From positions 2,602,001-2,666,000 of the forward strand of contig NC_135010.1 of NCBI RefSeq assembly GCF_051020985.1: a stretch of 64,000 nucleotides of DNA, written 5' to 3'. This stretch comes from Nomia melanderi (lineage: Eukaryota; Arthropoda; Insecta; Hymenoptera; Halictidae). The notes beneath the pieces are model-generated. The model saw nothing but the letters and a program-made list of their open reading frames with translations, searched no databases and had not been told where the DNA came from. Made by a program: the position numbers and the translations under genes. The first letter of the stretch is position 1. The number at the start of each line of letters is the position of its first letter. Shown here piece by piece: positions 39,061 through 51,776 of the stretch.

Positions 39061-42000
39061 TAGAAATCCCTGTTATTTCATTGGTCGATAAACGAGTTGT
39101 CCTTCTATTGGGATGTTTAAATATTTGAAATTTTAGGTTACAGCTAACTTTTAATAATGAATTTTAATGTACCCTATTGTGGTGCGTCACTTTTCTATGA
39201 TGATTAATTCGTGTAACAGTCATTGCATACGTTCTACAATTTAGATCTTTGGTTTTATGTTAAAATTGTACATTAGTAATATCTCTTGACGAGAAAATAC
39301 AGCTTCTATATTAATTATGACACGAAAAAAACTAAACTATGTATCCTATAGGCACTTTAAAATACAAGTTTCATTAAAACGATAGTACAAAACAATAAAA
39401 CAATTTTTTTTAAATTTGATATAATTTTAATAGCTACTATATGTATTCATAATGTGACGATGTTGAGAAATATGTATACTTAACAAGTGCCTCACTTCAA
39501 CAGTCTTTAAATACTCAAAATAAAGCTATCAGTAAAAAGTAATAATAACATGATTCTACATAAAAAAAGTAAAATTAAATTTTAATTCACTTCTTTCCCT
39601 CAAACTATTTCCTCCGTAATATCTCCGACACAGATATCCAAACCTAGATAATTCGAATACCTACATCCCTTCGTAACAGAAAGCAATAAATCAACATTTC
39701 CCGATCAACGCGTCTCATCGCGAACACTGGTTTAAAGCAAGCTAATCCGGCGAGGCCTGGCATTTGCGTTAGAAAAAGGAGGATAAAGATACAATGGGAA
39801 CTAGTGCAGCGAGTTCGCGAGGTCGGGATAAGATAAGATAAGAGGAGAAAGTTAGCGGAATTCGTAAATTTGGTTACGCGAGCCGCATCGCGGACGACGC
39901 TCGCTCGCTTATCGCCTCTGCGCGGCGTGCACTCGCGTCGCGTCGCGATTTCATGTACATGCACTTTCGGTTCGCCGCGCGGTTCTCCATTCGCACAGAC
40001 CTCGGTGCAACGATGCGCAGTACCATGTACACGCGGGCATTATAATCTTCTATCCGGATGGCGGACGTTACGATCTACCATTGAATCGAACAATGGCGAA
40101 ACTGGGTTACGCAAATGTCGAGGCTGGAAATTAAAGCGCGAGACACCGGGGCGAGGGCGAGGGAGGGCACGGCACCGGGGCCGGAGCGGTGAAAAAGATC
40201 GAGCACTCGTATGAAAAACCGAGGCCTCGATTGGAGGAGACACCCGCCCGTGCTGGGAACCATTACTTTCCGCGGTTGAACAAGACCCTCTCGACACGTC
40301 CGCCTGCCACGCGTCTCGCATCATCAAATTTATGACGTCCCGATTCTCCTCATCAGCCACAATCGTATACATTGCGCCCGCCGTGCGATGCACCTTTGTC
40401 ACCAGCGGAAAATCATTTTATACATATATGTAAGCAGAAAATAGAGAATATTCTTTAACGCTAAACGTGCCGGCAGTTTATATGTACCTATCCCTACCGT
40501 AACCGGTTAAACAATTGGTTACAAAATAAAAGTGAACAAGTTAGACGATAAAAGTTTCTTTGTGAAAACACAAACGAAAGGAACGACAGAAGCTGACAAA
40601 TTTATTAATCAGATAGTAAGAGAATTGATATAAACTTCAATGGACGAAGGAAAATGCAGAATTTTTAATCAAATTTTAGTACCAGTCATTTGACCGGTCG
40701 CGGTACATTTAGTGTTGACACGTTCTGTGCCATCGGAACTTTTGGATATATTTTGCTTATAAAGTGCACTGATTTTTTGAATGAAATATTAAGTAACGTT
40801 TAAGATTTCGGTGACTTTTGTATATTTTGATATTATTTCTTTACGTTTTCGCTGTTTCCTGGCGTGTACCGCTGTTCTTTGACGCGCATCTCACGAAAAA
40901 TGTTTCCTTCCAAAAATTGCGCGTGTATCACGGAACGTGCGTTTAGTGTTAAGAATTTTCGAGACATTTGAATTTGGATTTACGTGAGTTCATTTCTCAC
41001 GAAGACATCATTCACGAAAGTGTTTAAACTACGGTTTTTCTTCGTAATTCGCGTTTAATTCTGCAGAACTCCATATATTTGTGACACGCTTGATTATTTG
41101 TTCTTCACTGGCGTACCGTATAAAGTTTATGTATTTCGTTACCCAAGAGCAAAGCATGTGGCGCAACGTTTAAATAACTCATTGGACTTTCTTCTGTGTG
41201 CCTTTAATATTCTGTTAAGGAACTCGGTTTTATCGAGTAGAAATGATGTTGACACGATTCGATTCGAATGATTTCTACGACAAACGATAGAAACGAACGT
41301 GTTAAGGGGGCCTGGATGAGAAAGATAACATATTTGCGTGTCTTCCGTCCAGTCGCTGTACGATTTACCGATAAGCGCATTCGAACGTAATGTATGCGAC
41401 TGGGCCGCGTTATCGTTGCACGATTTACTTTCGTTGCGATAATTAAACCCCGAGGGAAGCAAGTAATTAATACCAGCTGAGAGCTATTTACGAGAAAGTG
41501 TAACGCTATGTGGTAAGTTAGCGGTTTAGCGGGGTTTGAGTTGTCAAATCTCCGTGCTTTCGCGGCGTGAACGATTAATACACGGAATTCCTTGTCACCT
41601 GATCTGCACGATTCACGAAAATAATGGAGCTGTTTGGTATTTATCGTGCGGGGAACAGATCGTGACGGTGCGGATTAAGGCGAGGCGGCTCAAACCCTTC
41701 AAACCAGCCAGAGAGGATTGAGCAACGCGGAGAGAACTCGTTACGAGGCCTGTAATGGGGTCCGGGCGTTTCCGCTCCATTTTTTGTGGGCCCAATTACG
41801 TTTCGCCAGTCTCAATAGGCCACGTTTCGCGGTCTCATCGGGCCTCTCGTGTATACGTATGCCGGCGAGCCTCGAAAACCATTCGCTCGGAACATCGTGA
41901 AACTTACGAAGAGGTGCAACGCTATCACAAAGTACCATAACAGAGAATAAGAGGAAGAAAGGAAGATCGTATTGATACAATCGGCGCTACCTGACGAACA

Positions 42001-42327
42001 TACGAAATGCACTTATTTAACCTCTCGCTTTATGAATCGTTTCGTGAAAGTTACCGTATTGTTCATAATTTTGCAATGGGGAAACAAATTAAATGTCCAT
42101 TGTACGAGTACGTTTGTTGTAGATCCTAAACGTTCATGAGGACAGAATGAATGATAATATTAATATTTATTCATTTTAATCTTTATCTTCATCGCGAAAT
42201 TAATCCGCTTATAAAGGGAGCAGTATTATGATTGCAGTAACAAAACACAGTTGAAAGATATCTTGCAAAACTCTTCTTATGCCAATTTGAAATCTCATCT
42301 AAACTATTAGCCATTGCATACTTCTTA
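39061..42327. other. Mixed A+T-rich and CpG-rich DNA, no gene recognised
   Basis: A+T-rich to about 39640, then CpG-rich blocks at about 39700-40420 and 40840-42060. Overlapping ORFs of 60-120 codons on both strands show no domain, which is typical of stop-poor CpG-rich DNA. Possible promoter or enhancer blocks of the ken upstream region. Confidence 0.35.
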
Positions 42328-42546
42328 TTAACACTAGATTTACGAAACGCATCAATTTGACGCATATTAAATTTTACATTACTTAGTAAACACTTATGTC
42401 GATTTGATCGATGCGATAACTCAAATGTGAATTTTAATTGTCTAATCTTCAAGCCTCCAATTTTCAAATTCTAAATGAACGAATATTAGAGTTTCTAAGA
42501 CCAATAACACAAACTATACAATAAATGTCTGTAATCCTAGTGTTAA
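42328..42546. mobile_element. TTAA miniature element, family 5 (complete copy)
   Basis: Left end TTAACACTAGATTTACGAAA; right end reversed TTAACACTAGGATTACAGAC. It is 219 bp. The interior is homologous, in reverse orientation, to the element at 20707-20914 in lipocalin 2 intron 1. It is non-coding. Confidence 0.75.
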
Positions 42547-43141
42547 ATGGACAATCGCTTGAAAAATTCAATGAACGTGTCTCGAAACAGGTTTCCGCCG
42601 AGGCGACAGTGTTTAATTTCAAGAGGTAAATGAAATTTATCCTCTAAGGCTGCAGCAATCGACTTCCTCGTCCCGACGATTCCCTCGCTTGACAATGCGC
42701 TCGAAATCGAGCGTCATTTTCCCCGGTTGGAAATAGCTTCGTGGCTCGTTAATTCTTCATCAGGCGGACGGAGCAGCGTGTTTCATATTTTCGAAACGAA
42801 AACGCGTAACTCGAGCTGAGGGCAGGGTTATGACACCCCGTGAAACCTGTGACTCACACCTTTCCCCGATTTCGAATCGCTATTTTCCAGCCGGTCTCTC
42901 ACGCTCTCCCACTTACGCATCGCTCTGTCGACTGTGACGTGCTCTCTCCATTCCTCTTTCTCTCTCCCCTGCACACGCTCGCGCTCTCTCTTTCTCCTTT
43001 TCTCCCGGTCTTTCTCGGTTCCCCGGTTTTCAGCGGTTCTTACGAAAATCTCGCGAGAGCGGGAATTACGAAAAGCAATAACAACGCGGGAAATGAAACG
43101 AAAACCGGGGAAAGAGCTGCCCGTTTAACCTTTCGAGCACC
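42547..43141. other. CpG-rich block with CT-rich tract
   Basis: GC-rich DNA with a pyrimidine-rich stretch at about 42940-43025 (CTCTCTCT-type). The 105-codon ORF here is low-complexity. On the minus strand the tract is a GA-rich sequence of the kind bound by GAGA-type factors; that role is inference. Confidence 0.35.
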
Positions 43142-43550
43142 AGAGAGCGATGTATGAATGGCTCACTTGCCAAATCGATTAACTTCATACAACAGAAAGT
43201 GCAGAAGTGATGCAATAGCTATACAACGATTATCAAAATTTCCTTTAAATAGAAGATTAAATAATCATTATAAAACGTATTTTACTTCATTGTTAGAGGT
43301 ACAGCTTTAATCTAAAGAATTGTGAAATGTAGAAAATAGTATAACTCCAAAATAATTTTTATTATTACTGTAAGTTCTGCAGAGGCAATAGAATTTTTGT
43401 AATTTGGTGGTATCATACCCAGTAAAAAGGAAATTTATTTCGAATATGAAAAGTTAAGAGCCAATGAAACTTCTTAACGATAAAATCTTGAAAAATTCAA
43501 AAAGTGAAGTTAATTGATTTGGCAAGTGAGCTATTCATACATCACTCTTC
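43142..43550. mobile_element. Non-autonomous DNA element with ~40-bp terminal inverted repeats
   Basis: Left repeat 43149-43186 and right repeat 43506-43543 are inverted copies over 38 bp with two mismatches. They contain GGCTCACTTGCCAAATC on the left. Weaker identity extends a few bases outward. The roughly 320-bp interior is A+T-rich and non-coding. The termini do not carry TTAA, so this is a different family from the others; a TA at the outer part of the repeat would fit a Tc1/mariner-type target, but the exact boundary is not clear. Confidence 0.7.
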
Positions 43551-44222
43551 CAAACATTTATGGAAAGTGCAAACAACGATACATCATGATCATTTCTCTT
43601 TTACAATTCAATTCTTTCTTGTAAAATTTTTCGAACTTATCTTTGCTTTTCATAGTAACAAAGGATGTCCAATCTGTAACTGATATTGAGTCGAAATTAA
43701 TGAACACATTGTGTACCGACTAATTTTCAGAAAACTGAATTGTACGGATGACGATTTCCAGTGTGATCAACTTATATCACTATATATATAGGAAATCTCA
43801 GATATCATATTATTATGTAATATGTTTTACATAGATAATCAATTCGAATCAACTTGAATAGTTTTTTAAGTACTGTGGTAATTAGCAAAGTTGCATAGCT
43901 AAGTGTCTTTACATAAAAACGAAATTTCTCATTACCAGTGCGCAATGTGTTAACTTCAGCTCCAAATTAACGGAAACAAATTTCTTTTCTACAAACATAG
44001 TTTTCGTTTAACTCCTTATCCCATGATTTCTTTCCCTCGCTATTCATAAGTTACAGAAAAAAGGAGGAAACTCCATTCTCATTTCACATCTGCATTCAAA
44101 TCACAATAATCGACAATAGAAACATAACCTTCAATTCGAATCAAACCGAAAAGAATGAAACGACCCCTGTACCTAAACTCTGAAATCTCTACGAACCTAA
44201 CACGATATCGCGAGCCGAAGAG
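43551..44222. other. A+T-rich spacer
   Basis: No gene, repeat terminus or RNA feature recognised. Confidence 0.4.
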
Positions 44223-44717
44223 TTAACCCCTTGCCTTATGATTTATTTTTCAACTGTGATCGACACAACAACTTTGTCAGTGATAATTGATTGAAAAAAG
44301 AGAAATATCCTATGAATATTCTATGTCTATGTTCATCCTGCAACATAATAATTGATAACAGAAGAATAATATTTCATTTAAACTCAAAGAAATTCCGTAA
44401 TATTTATGTTCCTTGAATTCTATTTCACTCTTTGCACTCGATTGATTTTCAATGTTGTTAAGTGTAAACATGCATTTATTTTTAAGAAAACGAATTAAAG
44501 AAATTTACAGCGGTAAAATTCAACGTTTTATATTTATTTCATTTATTATTATTATAACAACGTTTAATGAGTATAATCTTTTAAAGTGTGGTATACTTTA
44601 AAACAATTTCCAACCTTCTATAACAAATTTTTACTATCTTCAGCATGATACGCGAGTGCAAAGAGTTAAAATGTTCACCACGAGTCTCACACGTTATTCT
44701 AAAACAAAGAGGGTTAA
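44223..44717. mobile_element. TTAA miniature element, family 4, interrupted by a nested element
   Basis: Left end TTAACCCCTTGCCTTATG; right end reversed TTAACCCTCTTTGTTTTAG. Flanking halves 44223-44423 and 44670-44717 together match the intact copy at 36642-36892. The interruption is the family-2 element at 44424-44669. Confidence 0.8.
44424..44669. mobile_element. TTAA miniature element, family 2, nested inside a family-4 element
   Basis: Left end TTCACTCTTTGCACTCGAT (TTAA mutated to TTCA); right end reversed TTAACTCTTTGCACTCGCG. At the equivalent place the intact family-4 copy has a single TTAA (36843-36846). This shows directly that insertion occurred into, and duplicated, TTAA. Confidence 0.8.
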
Positions 44718-45334
44718 AGTCGCTCGGCATTCCTCGCAAGCGTATGAAAATTTCCACTCTCGCTGAAAGGGTTAACCGGCGTGAGCCGCGTCCGCGGGAA
44801 AGCAGAAGCACGCGTCACGTAAATTTCCCGGAACCCGATCATATTATTTCGGGCGTCGTCGAGAGTCATTCGGTTTCCGCGATTCTGGAATGCCTCGGTA
44901 ATGAGCGAGAACAATAAACGGCGACGACACGTCCCCGGACCGCGGGCCCGATAACTGCGCGGCGACGCGGCGCGGCGGGCACCGCGGAACCTGTTATTAT
45001 CCTATCCACTTGTCCGTAGCGGCAATTAAGCCAGGAATCGGTTCGCACGGCGACATCGGACGCGCGCGCGAAAAATAACGGCGGTCAGGATAGCGAGGAG
45101 GACTCGTTACGACCGTAGGGGAACGACGAAGTTCCCTCGGCCGATCAGCGGTCGTCGAGTCACCGGATACATTTCGTTCAAGGCCAGAAAGTAAAAAGCC
45201 TTTTCAGCTGCACTTACGTACCAACCTAGCTGATTCTAACTGGTACGTGTTCGCACACACTCGCGCCAGGTATACGGCGACGCGTGTACACGACACACGT
45301 CGTATGGCCTTGTATGTATATGCGCGAAGGCGTT

Positions 45335-45505
45335 TCTGTCTCTCCGTCCGTCTATCTCTCTTTTCCTCCCCTCTTCCCCTCCGCGTCACTCATACACAGA
45401 CACATTCTCTCTTTTTCTCTCTTTTTCTCCTTCCCCTCTCTCTTTCTCTCTCTCGGTCTCTCTCCGCTCTCTCCTCGTCTCTCTTCGTATCTCTCGTTTC
45501 TCGAG
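45335..45505. repeat. CT/TC-rich polypyrimidine tract
   Basis: Almost pure pyrimidine sequence with many CTCT and TTTCTC runs. It generates S/L/F/R-rich ORFs on the plus strand that should be ignored. On the other strand it is (GA)-rich. Confidence 0.8.
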
Positions 45506-48500
45506 GCGAGTCCGTGAAGCGGCTAGTTACATGATCCATTCATTATATAAGAACAATCGCCTCCTCTAATAGATGCTCCATCATTGTGGATCTGAAGGGC
45601 ATGCTCGTTACGCGCGTGCGCCGAACCATCCGGTGTGCGTTTCCTGGACCACAGACGGTCGGATTTGGGAAATTCGTCCTGTGATGGAGAAACGGTCCCA
45701 AGGTCAACGGGAATTGAACTTTCCTTTCGCTTTTTCGGGTAATAATAAACCTTGCGATGTCTTCGATGTTGAGTTGCTTTTCGATGCGTTGACCGGTAAA
45801 CCAGTACGCACGCGAGTTTTTTAAGATCGAAAGAATATATTAGAAAGTCGAAATTGTGAAATGTAGTTCGGTTGACACGCTGCCATGAAAATGAATTTTC
45901 AAGTCGGGGCATTACGTCGCCTATGCAATATTAGCGGTGACAGTTGAATTGCTAAACAGACGAATAGAATGCAAGATTGCAATAGAAAAAAATAAACGTA
46001 ACGCACTGCTGCAAGGTGAAAGATAAGTGCAATGTAAAAATAGCGTAGGCGTTTTACATGGAAACACACCCGAAATCGAGAATACTTTCACTGTCAAAGA
46101 CTCTGTCACCGTTTCTTACCCAGACCGTGGCACGTTTAGGAACCGTGAAAGTGTTCCGCGTTGAATACGTCTTTTCCCCAGCTGATTAGCTTTTTTAAGG
46201 ATTTCGCGCGATAAACATGATGTCAGACGTAATATTGAACGTCTGACACTTTTATTCGGTTGCATAACCAGAAGGACAACCGAGCTCGGCGCACCGAAGC
46301 CGCAGGATCGCACGGAAACGCGGAAACGCGGTGAGGGAGCGATACCGCGCGAACACGCCGAGGAAAAAGAATAGCATTTCAGCGTGGACTTTGGCAACGT
46401 GGCTCTGGTGATCCTCGACGCTCGTCCTTTCTCCCCAACGTCGTGGGGGGAATATGTTTATTTACCTGCACGTTGCTCGCACAGCTTCGGTTTTCACGTG
46501 TGCGCATAAATAGTCACGTATGTATCAGGCTCTGTCGAGCGAGCCGCGCGTCTCCGCGTTTCTCGTAGGAAAAAACAAGTGAGTGCTTCCTACATGTACG
46601 CACCTGATGCATAATCTAAAGAAGAGACTTGTCCTGCGCCCGATCAACATTATCGATGCCTCTGAGAATTCCTTCAGGCTCGTCGGATCAATTCTGTCAG
46701 CGACAAACGCTTCCGATTAGTTCAGCGTGTGCAGAAAAAATAATGCAAAAATAACGAGGGTTGAATTGAAAGTCACCTTGGTGGTACCTAACTAGGAATT
46801 TGTCTAAAGATTTTCATACGTTTTGCTAACCGCATAACCTCTGGGTTATATTCTTAGATTCAATGCGAAGGTTTCATTTCACGTTTATCTTCTTTTTTAT
46901 CGATGGATAAAAAGTGTGAAATTACCGAGGTCCAGGCAACAAACATGAAAAATGATGAAATAGATCCAGGAGAGATTTAATCTCACGTCAGCCTATTAAT
47001 GAAGCATAATGATGATTTTATTGTACATACAATATTTTCCTACTTATAATATAAATAAAATTTGAATGCTTTGTTAGCGTTGATTCTTCTATTTTCAAAC
47101 TTACATTAAATTAAAGTACTCAACCCTAACACATTAGTATTATAGCACCTTAATTGTAAAGATAGGTAAATTTTGCATTTTACTCGTTACTAGCTTCCAA
47201 TCAACAAGCGCACTTCCGCAGGAACATTCCCCAGAACATACCGACACCGTGTAATAGACGCTACAAAAAATATGGCCGTCAAAGCAGCGATATGAATCTT
47301 TCATAAATCACTGGTGCTGGAAACAAGTAGACGCTAGAATATAATTGAAAGAGTTCTAAGAGGAGAGGCTGAAATTCATTTGGAAACACGAGGCGAGAAA
47401 ACAGTATCGCGCGTGTATTAGAACGCAACGAGATTTCGATCCGTTCAATGTCAAAGCATCTTCTGTTGAACCTTTTGATTACGCATCGGCAGATGCACCG
47501 CGGTTCTCCGATGGCTCGACTCGCGGGTTAGTCATCGGCTGGCGGAGATCCGATCGCGCATGCAGCTGTTTGAGGACTATTAAACGGATGACCTTTCACT
47601 ACCTAGAAGATCTACATACACCTACGTGCAGGGGTATACGCGGCCGCGAGATACTCGCGTGCATTCATGTTACACAATCACGATCGTTCTTCTCGCTCTG
47701 CACCTTCCCTTCTTTTCCACTATTTCACCGCGTCCCTCTCTCTTTCTCTCTTTCTCACTCCCTCCACGAGCGGACACGCGCTCGCGCGCGCTAGTCGTTC
47801 CAGCGTTTTGGTTTCGAAGGGCAAACTCACCGACTCCGCTTGCACGCTTTAAACGACACTTGACAATTTTATAGCTGTTTTTACTCATTCTCCCTGTAGC
47901 CGGCATTTAAATTCTCGTAATACAACCCGGTGAACATAAAATTCCGTGAAATACGACGAGGAAGCGAACATACATCGCAGTTCAAAAATATTTGATCAGT
48001 CACGATACCCGCGGTTTAGAAGAAAAAGGGGAAACAAATGGCAACGAAATCTTTGAGTATATACGTAGCTGGCTGCGGAAGTTTTGGGAATCTTTCAACA
48101 GGGAAGTTTATTATTTTCGTGGAGCTTCACATTGTTTAGGTTAGAAAGTACTGATACAGTGGAAAATGTATTAATTTTGAAAGAAAGTATTTTGGAAAAC
48201 AATCAAACAGTTCGTTCAAACTTATTTATAACTTTTCTCATACTTTCTCGATATTTTTCAAGCAACCCACATAAAAACTTGAACGTCTGTGTATTTTGTT
48301 CGCTGGAAGAGCGAAATTATTCATGAAACTATAACGACTGAATATTTTAATAACATTCTTCTCATAACAAAGACAGGCTTTCTTAACAATTCATTTTCCT
48401 ATAACAATTTTACAATAGTTTCACTAGGTAGAATTGTATAGAGCTAGACTTCTGATTAGATTTTCTTATAGAAGATTCGTGAGTGAATCTTATACAGCCG

Positions 48501-49191
48501 TTTTCCCGAAATTTTCCTCGCGACGACGCAACAGGTGAATATTAATCCGTCCACAGCGTCGCAATCTGTACAGATAGTTCCGAACGGCGGAATGGAATTT
48601 TACAAGAACCCATTGAAATGCATAAATACACGTGTATTTTTTCTTCTTGAAATGAGCCGCGAGCGTACCGCTTCTTTTATTTGGTCGTGCGTACTCTCGC
48701 TACCTTGCGATCGCCTTGCAGGTATATTTTAATAAAGCCAAGATCGCTGCTTTTGGCTTGGCCTTGCTGCCTCGTATAAATGAGTCAGACGGAAACGAGA
48801 AACGTCAAGTGATGACCAACGTTTTGCGAGAACCAGGCTTCTCTCATTTTCTATGCAACCGCATAGTTCAGAGCGGTTAGCATTCTTGAAATAGATCCAT
48901 CGATCGGCGAACTTCCCCAACATTTTGTCAATATTTTTTCTGTTGTTCGACTCTACTTCAGAGACAAGGTATCTCGAACAAAAAGGAGAAATAAAGGAGC
49001 GTGAATCCCTGCGCCGACCGTTATTCAATGCCGTCCATTACTAGAATTCTAATTACGTAACTCTGATCCCATGAATTCTCTCCTGATTCGATCGCTCGCG
49101 GTTCCGTGTTTTTCGTTTGACGTCAATGGAGAGAAACAAATGGTGTATTCTCGCACAACAGTGTCGCGTACCATTGCGCCTCCTCCCCCTC

Positions 49192-49212
49192 TGTGTGTGT
49201 GTGTGTGTGTGT
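49192..49212. repeat. (TG)n microsatellite
   Basis: A pure TG/GT dinucleotide run, followed by an alternating GCGCGCGC stretch that extends the purine-pyrimidine alternation. Possible Z-DNA-forming sequence. Confidence 0.9.
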
Positions 49213-49817
49213 TTGCGCGCGCGCTAGCATGCATTTGTTCGTTGGTGTACACGTATTAACCGGCACTCTTTAAACTCAACGAGACTTTCATCGGCGCACA
49301 GCCGGCCGCCCGATACAATTGTAACGCACTGCAGCCTTGAATAATTATTCCCGATGTCTCGTTACGATTGTCAATCGGAAACGAACGGCGTCGATCCCCG
49401 TCGGCGTTACCGTTTTAACAAACGAAACGAAAATTGCTGGAGCCGCTCGAAACTGACGGACCGCCGATCCAAACCAGTGCCCGGTTATTCATTTGTTTAT
49501 TCACGCTTGGTCAGTCGTGACGGGACTGTAGCCGGAGTTAACGATGACTTCCGACACGTTACGTCGACTTTTCGAAATGTTATGCAACCCCGCGTTCCGG
49601 CTGATCGTGCGCTACCTGTGAATCCCCGCTGACGGCGCCACTGTCGCGCTTATGGGACTCCATTCAATTGCAGAATTCCTAACTTGTCTTATCGTCGATT
49701 TGCCGTTCCGTATGCTCCAATTTGGAATACTCTATCTCTGTATGCTTGAATGAAATTCATTAGCGTTATTCAATTCCAATTTCAAAATTATTTAAAAATA
49801 ATTCAGCTACATTCAAA

Positions 49818-50141
49818 TTAACCCATTCGAGACCGATTGCACACCGTGTGTGCAATTGATTTCCGAGGCTATAAGACTGGTTGCACAGCGTGTGTGCAAT
49901 AATAATAATGAGCATTTATCAGTTATTCTGAGTAAAGTAGTCATCGAGATAAGACTTTTTTTGAATTAATAGTATCTGTAAAGTATAGGAAAACAAAATA
50001 AACATACTCACCAATAATGAGAAAACTGAGTTTTTATGACTATCGTCTAGAGATTTTAAAAAACTTAATTGGAAAACCCCGTGACAGAATTTCGCTCCTG
50101 GGGACCGTGTTCGAAAAAAATCGCCGTTTCGAATGGGTTAA
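49818..50141. mobile_element. TTAA miniature element, family 3, with internal palindromes
   Basis: Left end TTAACCCATTCGAGACCG; right end reversed TTAACCCATTCGAAACGG. It is 324 bp and non-coding. Close to the left end are two copies of a near-perfect palindrome of the form TTGCACACnGTGTGTGCAA, about 45 bp apart. The first copy is symmetrical over about 20 bases; the second has one arm changed. Confidence 0.8.
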
Positions 50142-50246
50142 AGAATTTGTCACCATATGATACTAGTAATTGTTCTTCTTATAGGAAAATTCGAAAAGTT
50201 AATTGAGAAAAAAATTATGAAACAGTAAATACTTTTAAATTAATAT

Positions 50247-50510
50247 TTAACACTAAAACTACCAGGCGGGTGAAAACGACCCATTCCTGATTTCTTCATT
50301 TTGTAATTATTAAAAAAATAACAAATAACACGTGTATTGATGCATTTCTATGGGTTCTTGTAAATTTCTCTGAGAAATTATTACAGAAATTGATTTAGCA
50401 ATACACAAACTGAATTATAAATCAATTAAATTCTCGATAGATGCACTCTTGAAGTTTCTATAGAGGAATTTCAAAAAGTCAGTTTAAGTGCTCGGTAGTT
50501 TTAGCGATAA
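50247..50510. mobile_element. TTAA miniature element, family 1 (near-complete copy)
   Basis: Left end TTAACACTAAAACTACCAGG; right end reversed TTATCGCTAAAACTACCGAG. The interior is homologous in reverse to the 7871 and 30462 copies. It lies only 105 bp from the family-3 element. Confidence 0.8.
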
Positions 50511-51776
50511 ATTTATTAAATTCACTGAAGCTTGGAAAATACTTTTTTGTCCAATATGGTATTTTAGATGTCGTACAGTAATTATGTATGTTAATGTGTT
50601 GATATATAATTATTTTAATTTTGGATTCTAGATTATTTGAAACGTGATTTTTGGAATCAAACTACGCTACTGCGTAGTAATTTATCATTTTGCGCAGATT
50701 CATATTTTTCGGATTTATTTGATCTTCCTGTACAAGTGACTATAAAGATTATCAAATTTATACTATTTATGACAGCCCTCAAGATAAATGATTAAAATTT
50801 CCTTTTGTTATTATATGAAAAGATTGTTTCATAAATGATGTCGACATATTTCCTAACAAACTTTGAGCATAAAAGAAATTTGAAACAAAAACTCTTTTAA
50901 ATATTTTTATTTATCCTAGTCGATATTCGTACCACGTTAAATAGTGTGTTAACATAGGTCTTTAAAGAATAGATACCAAACACTCACCGTGAATAATTGA
51001 GTCAAATTAGTTACATTCCCGCGGTTCGAAACGAAAATAGCTATGTATAGTTTGCAAATGAGGTCAAACAAGTGAAATATTTAAAACAATGTTTTGTTGT
51101 TATTTTTAGTATCGAATTAATCCTCATCAGCTTCCTCGTATTAACGAGCGTATAGTTAATTGCTACACTATTTAAATATATTATTTACAGGTTACAAGTC
51201 TCGAGTGTTCTTGCAGGAAAAACAACATGCATTCATTGTTAAAGGTTTTTAAATCACATTTAGATAAAATTAAGTATTTCCATTTTTAAGACCTTGATGC
51301 AATAGGAGTATCGAGGAAATATGAAAATATTAAAGGTGGTTCATACAGCAGCAGTCACAAAATCTCGCACCGCAATGATAAAATCGTTTAAAATCGAATT
51401 TGCCACATGTATAACGTAAATTTTGTTCGTTATTTGTAATATGAAATTAAATGGTAATTTTCGATAACTTGTTTTTCAATGACAATTGAAAATTAAAGAT
51501 TTTTTAGGAAACAAATATTTCGTATAGCCGTATTCTGATCAGATCTATTTTAGTATTTTGGTATGAACCTCAGACTTTGAAAATGTACTAAAGTATTTCT
51601 TAAACATTTGTTAACCCTCTAAATTAATCCTTAAAGGCAGGTTTCATAGGATTTCAAGGGTACCATGTATTTTTTGACCCACTCTCATCGTCACTTCTTA
51701 CTTTTTCTACACACCATTCAACATGCATCTGTCAATCTTCTTACTAAAATCGAATAAAATCAACTAAAAGCTAAAG
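50511..51776. other. A+T-rich gene-free stretch
   Basis: No gene or repeat recognised. Confidence 0.45.

Larger units (their letters stand above)
44718..49660. other. Long stretch of CpG-rich blocks, no gene recognised
   Basis: CpG-rich blocks at about 44720-45540, 46100-46760, 47380-47990 and 48470-49660 are separated by A+T-rich DNA. Numerous overlapping ORFs (up to 129 codons on the minus strand at 45523-45912) lack domains, signal peptides or matching splice structure. The interval lies 11-16 kb upstream of ken and may be regulatory. Confidence 0.35.

Noticed and set aside
45247..45534. Plus-strand ORFs rich in S, L, F and R
   Set aside because: They translate the CT-rich polypyrimidine tract and are low-complexity.
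45573..45824. 83-codon plus-strand ORF with somewhat protein-like composition (VSWTTDGRIWEIRP)
   Set aside because: No recognised family, a longer ORF is open on the opposite strand, and there is no splice or start support, so it is not called as a gene.
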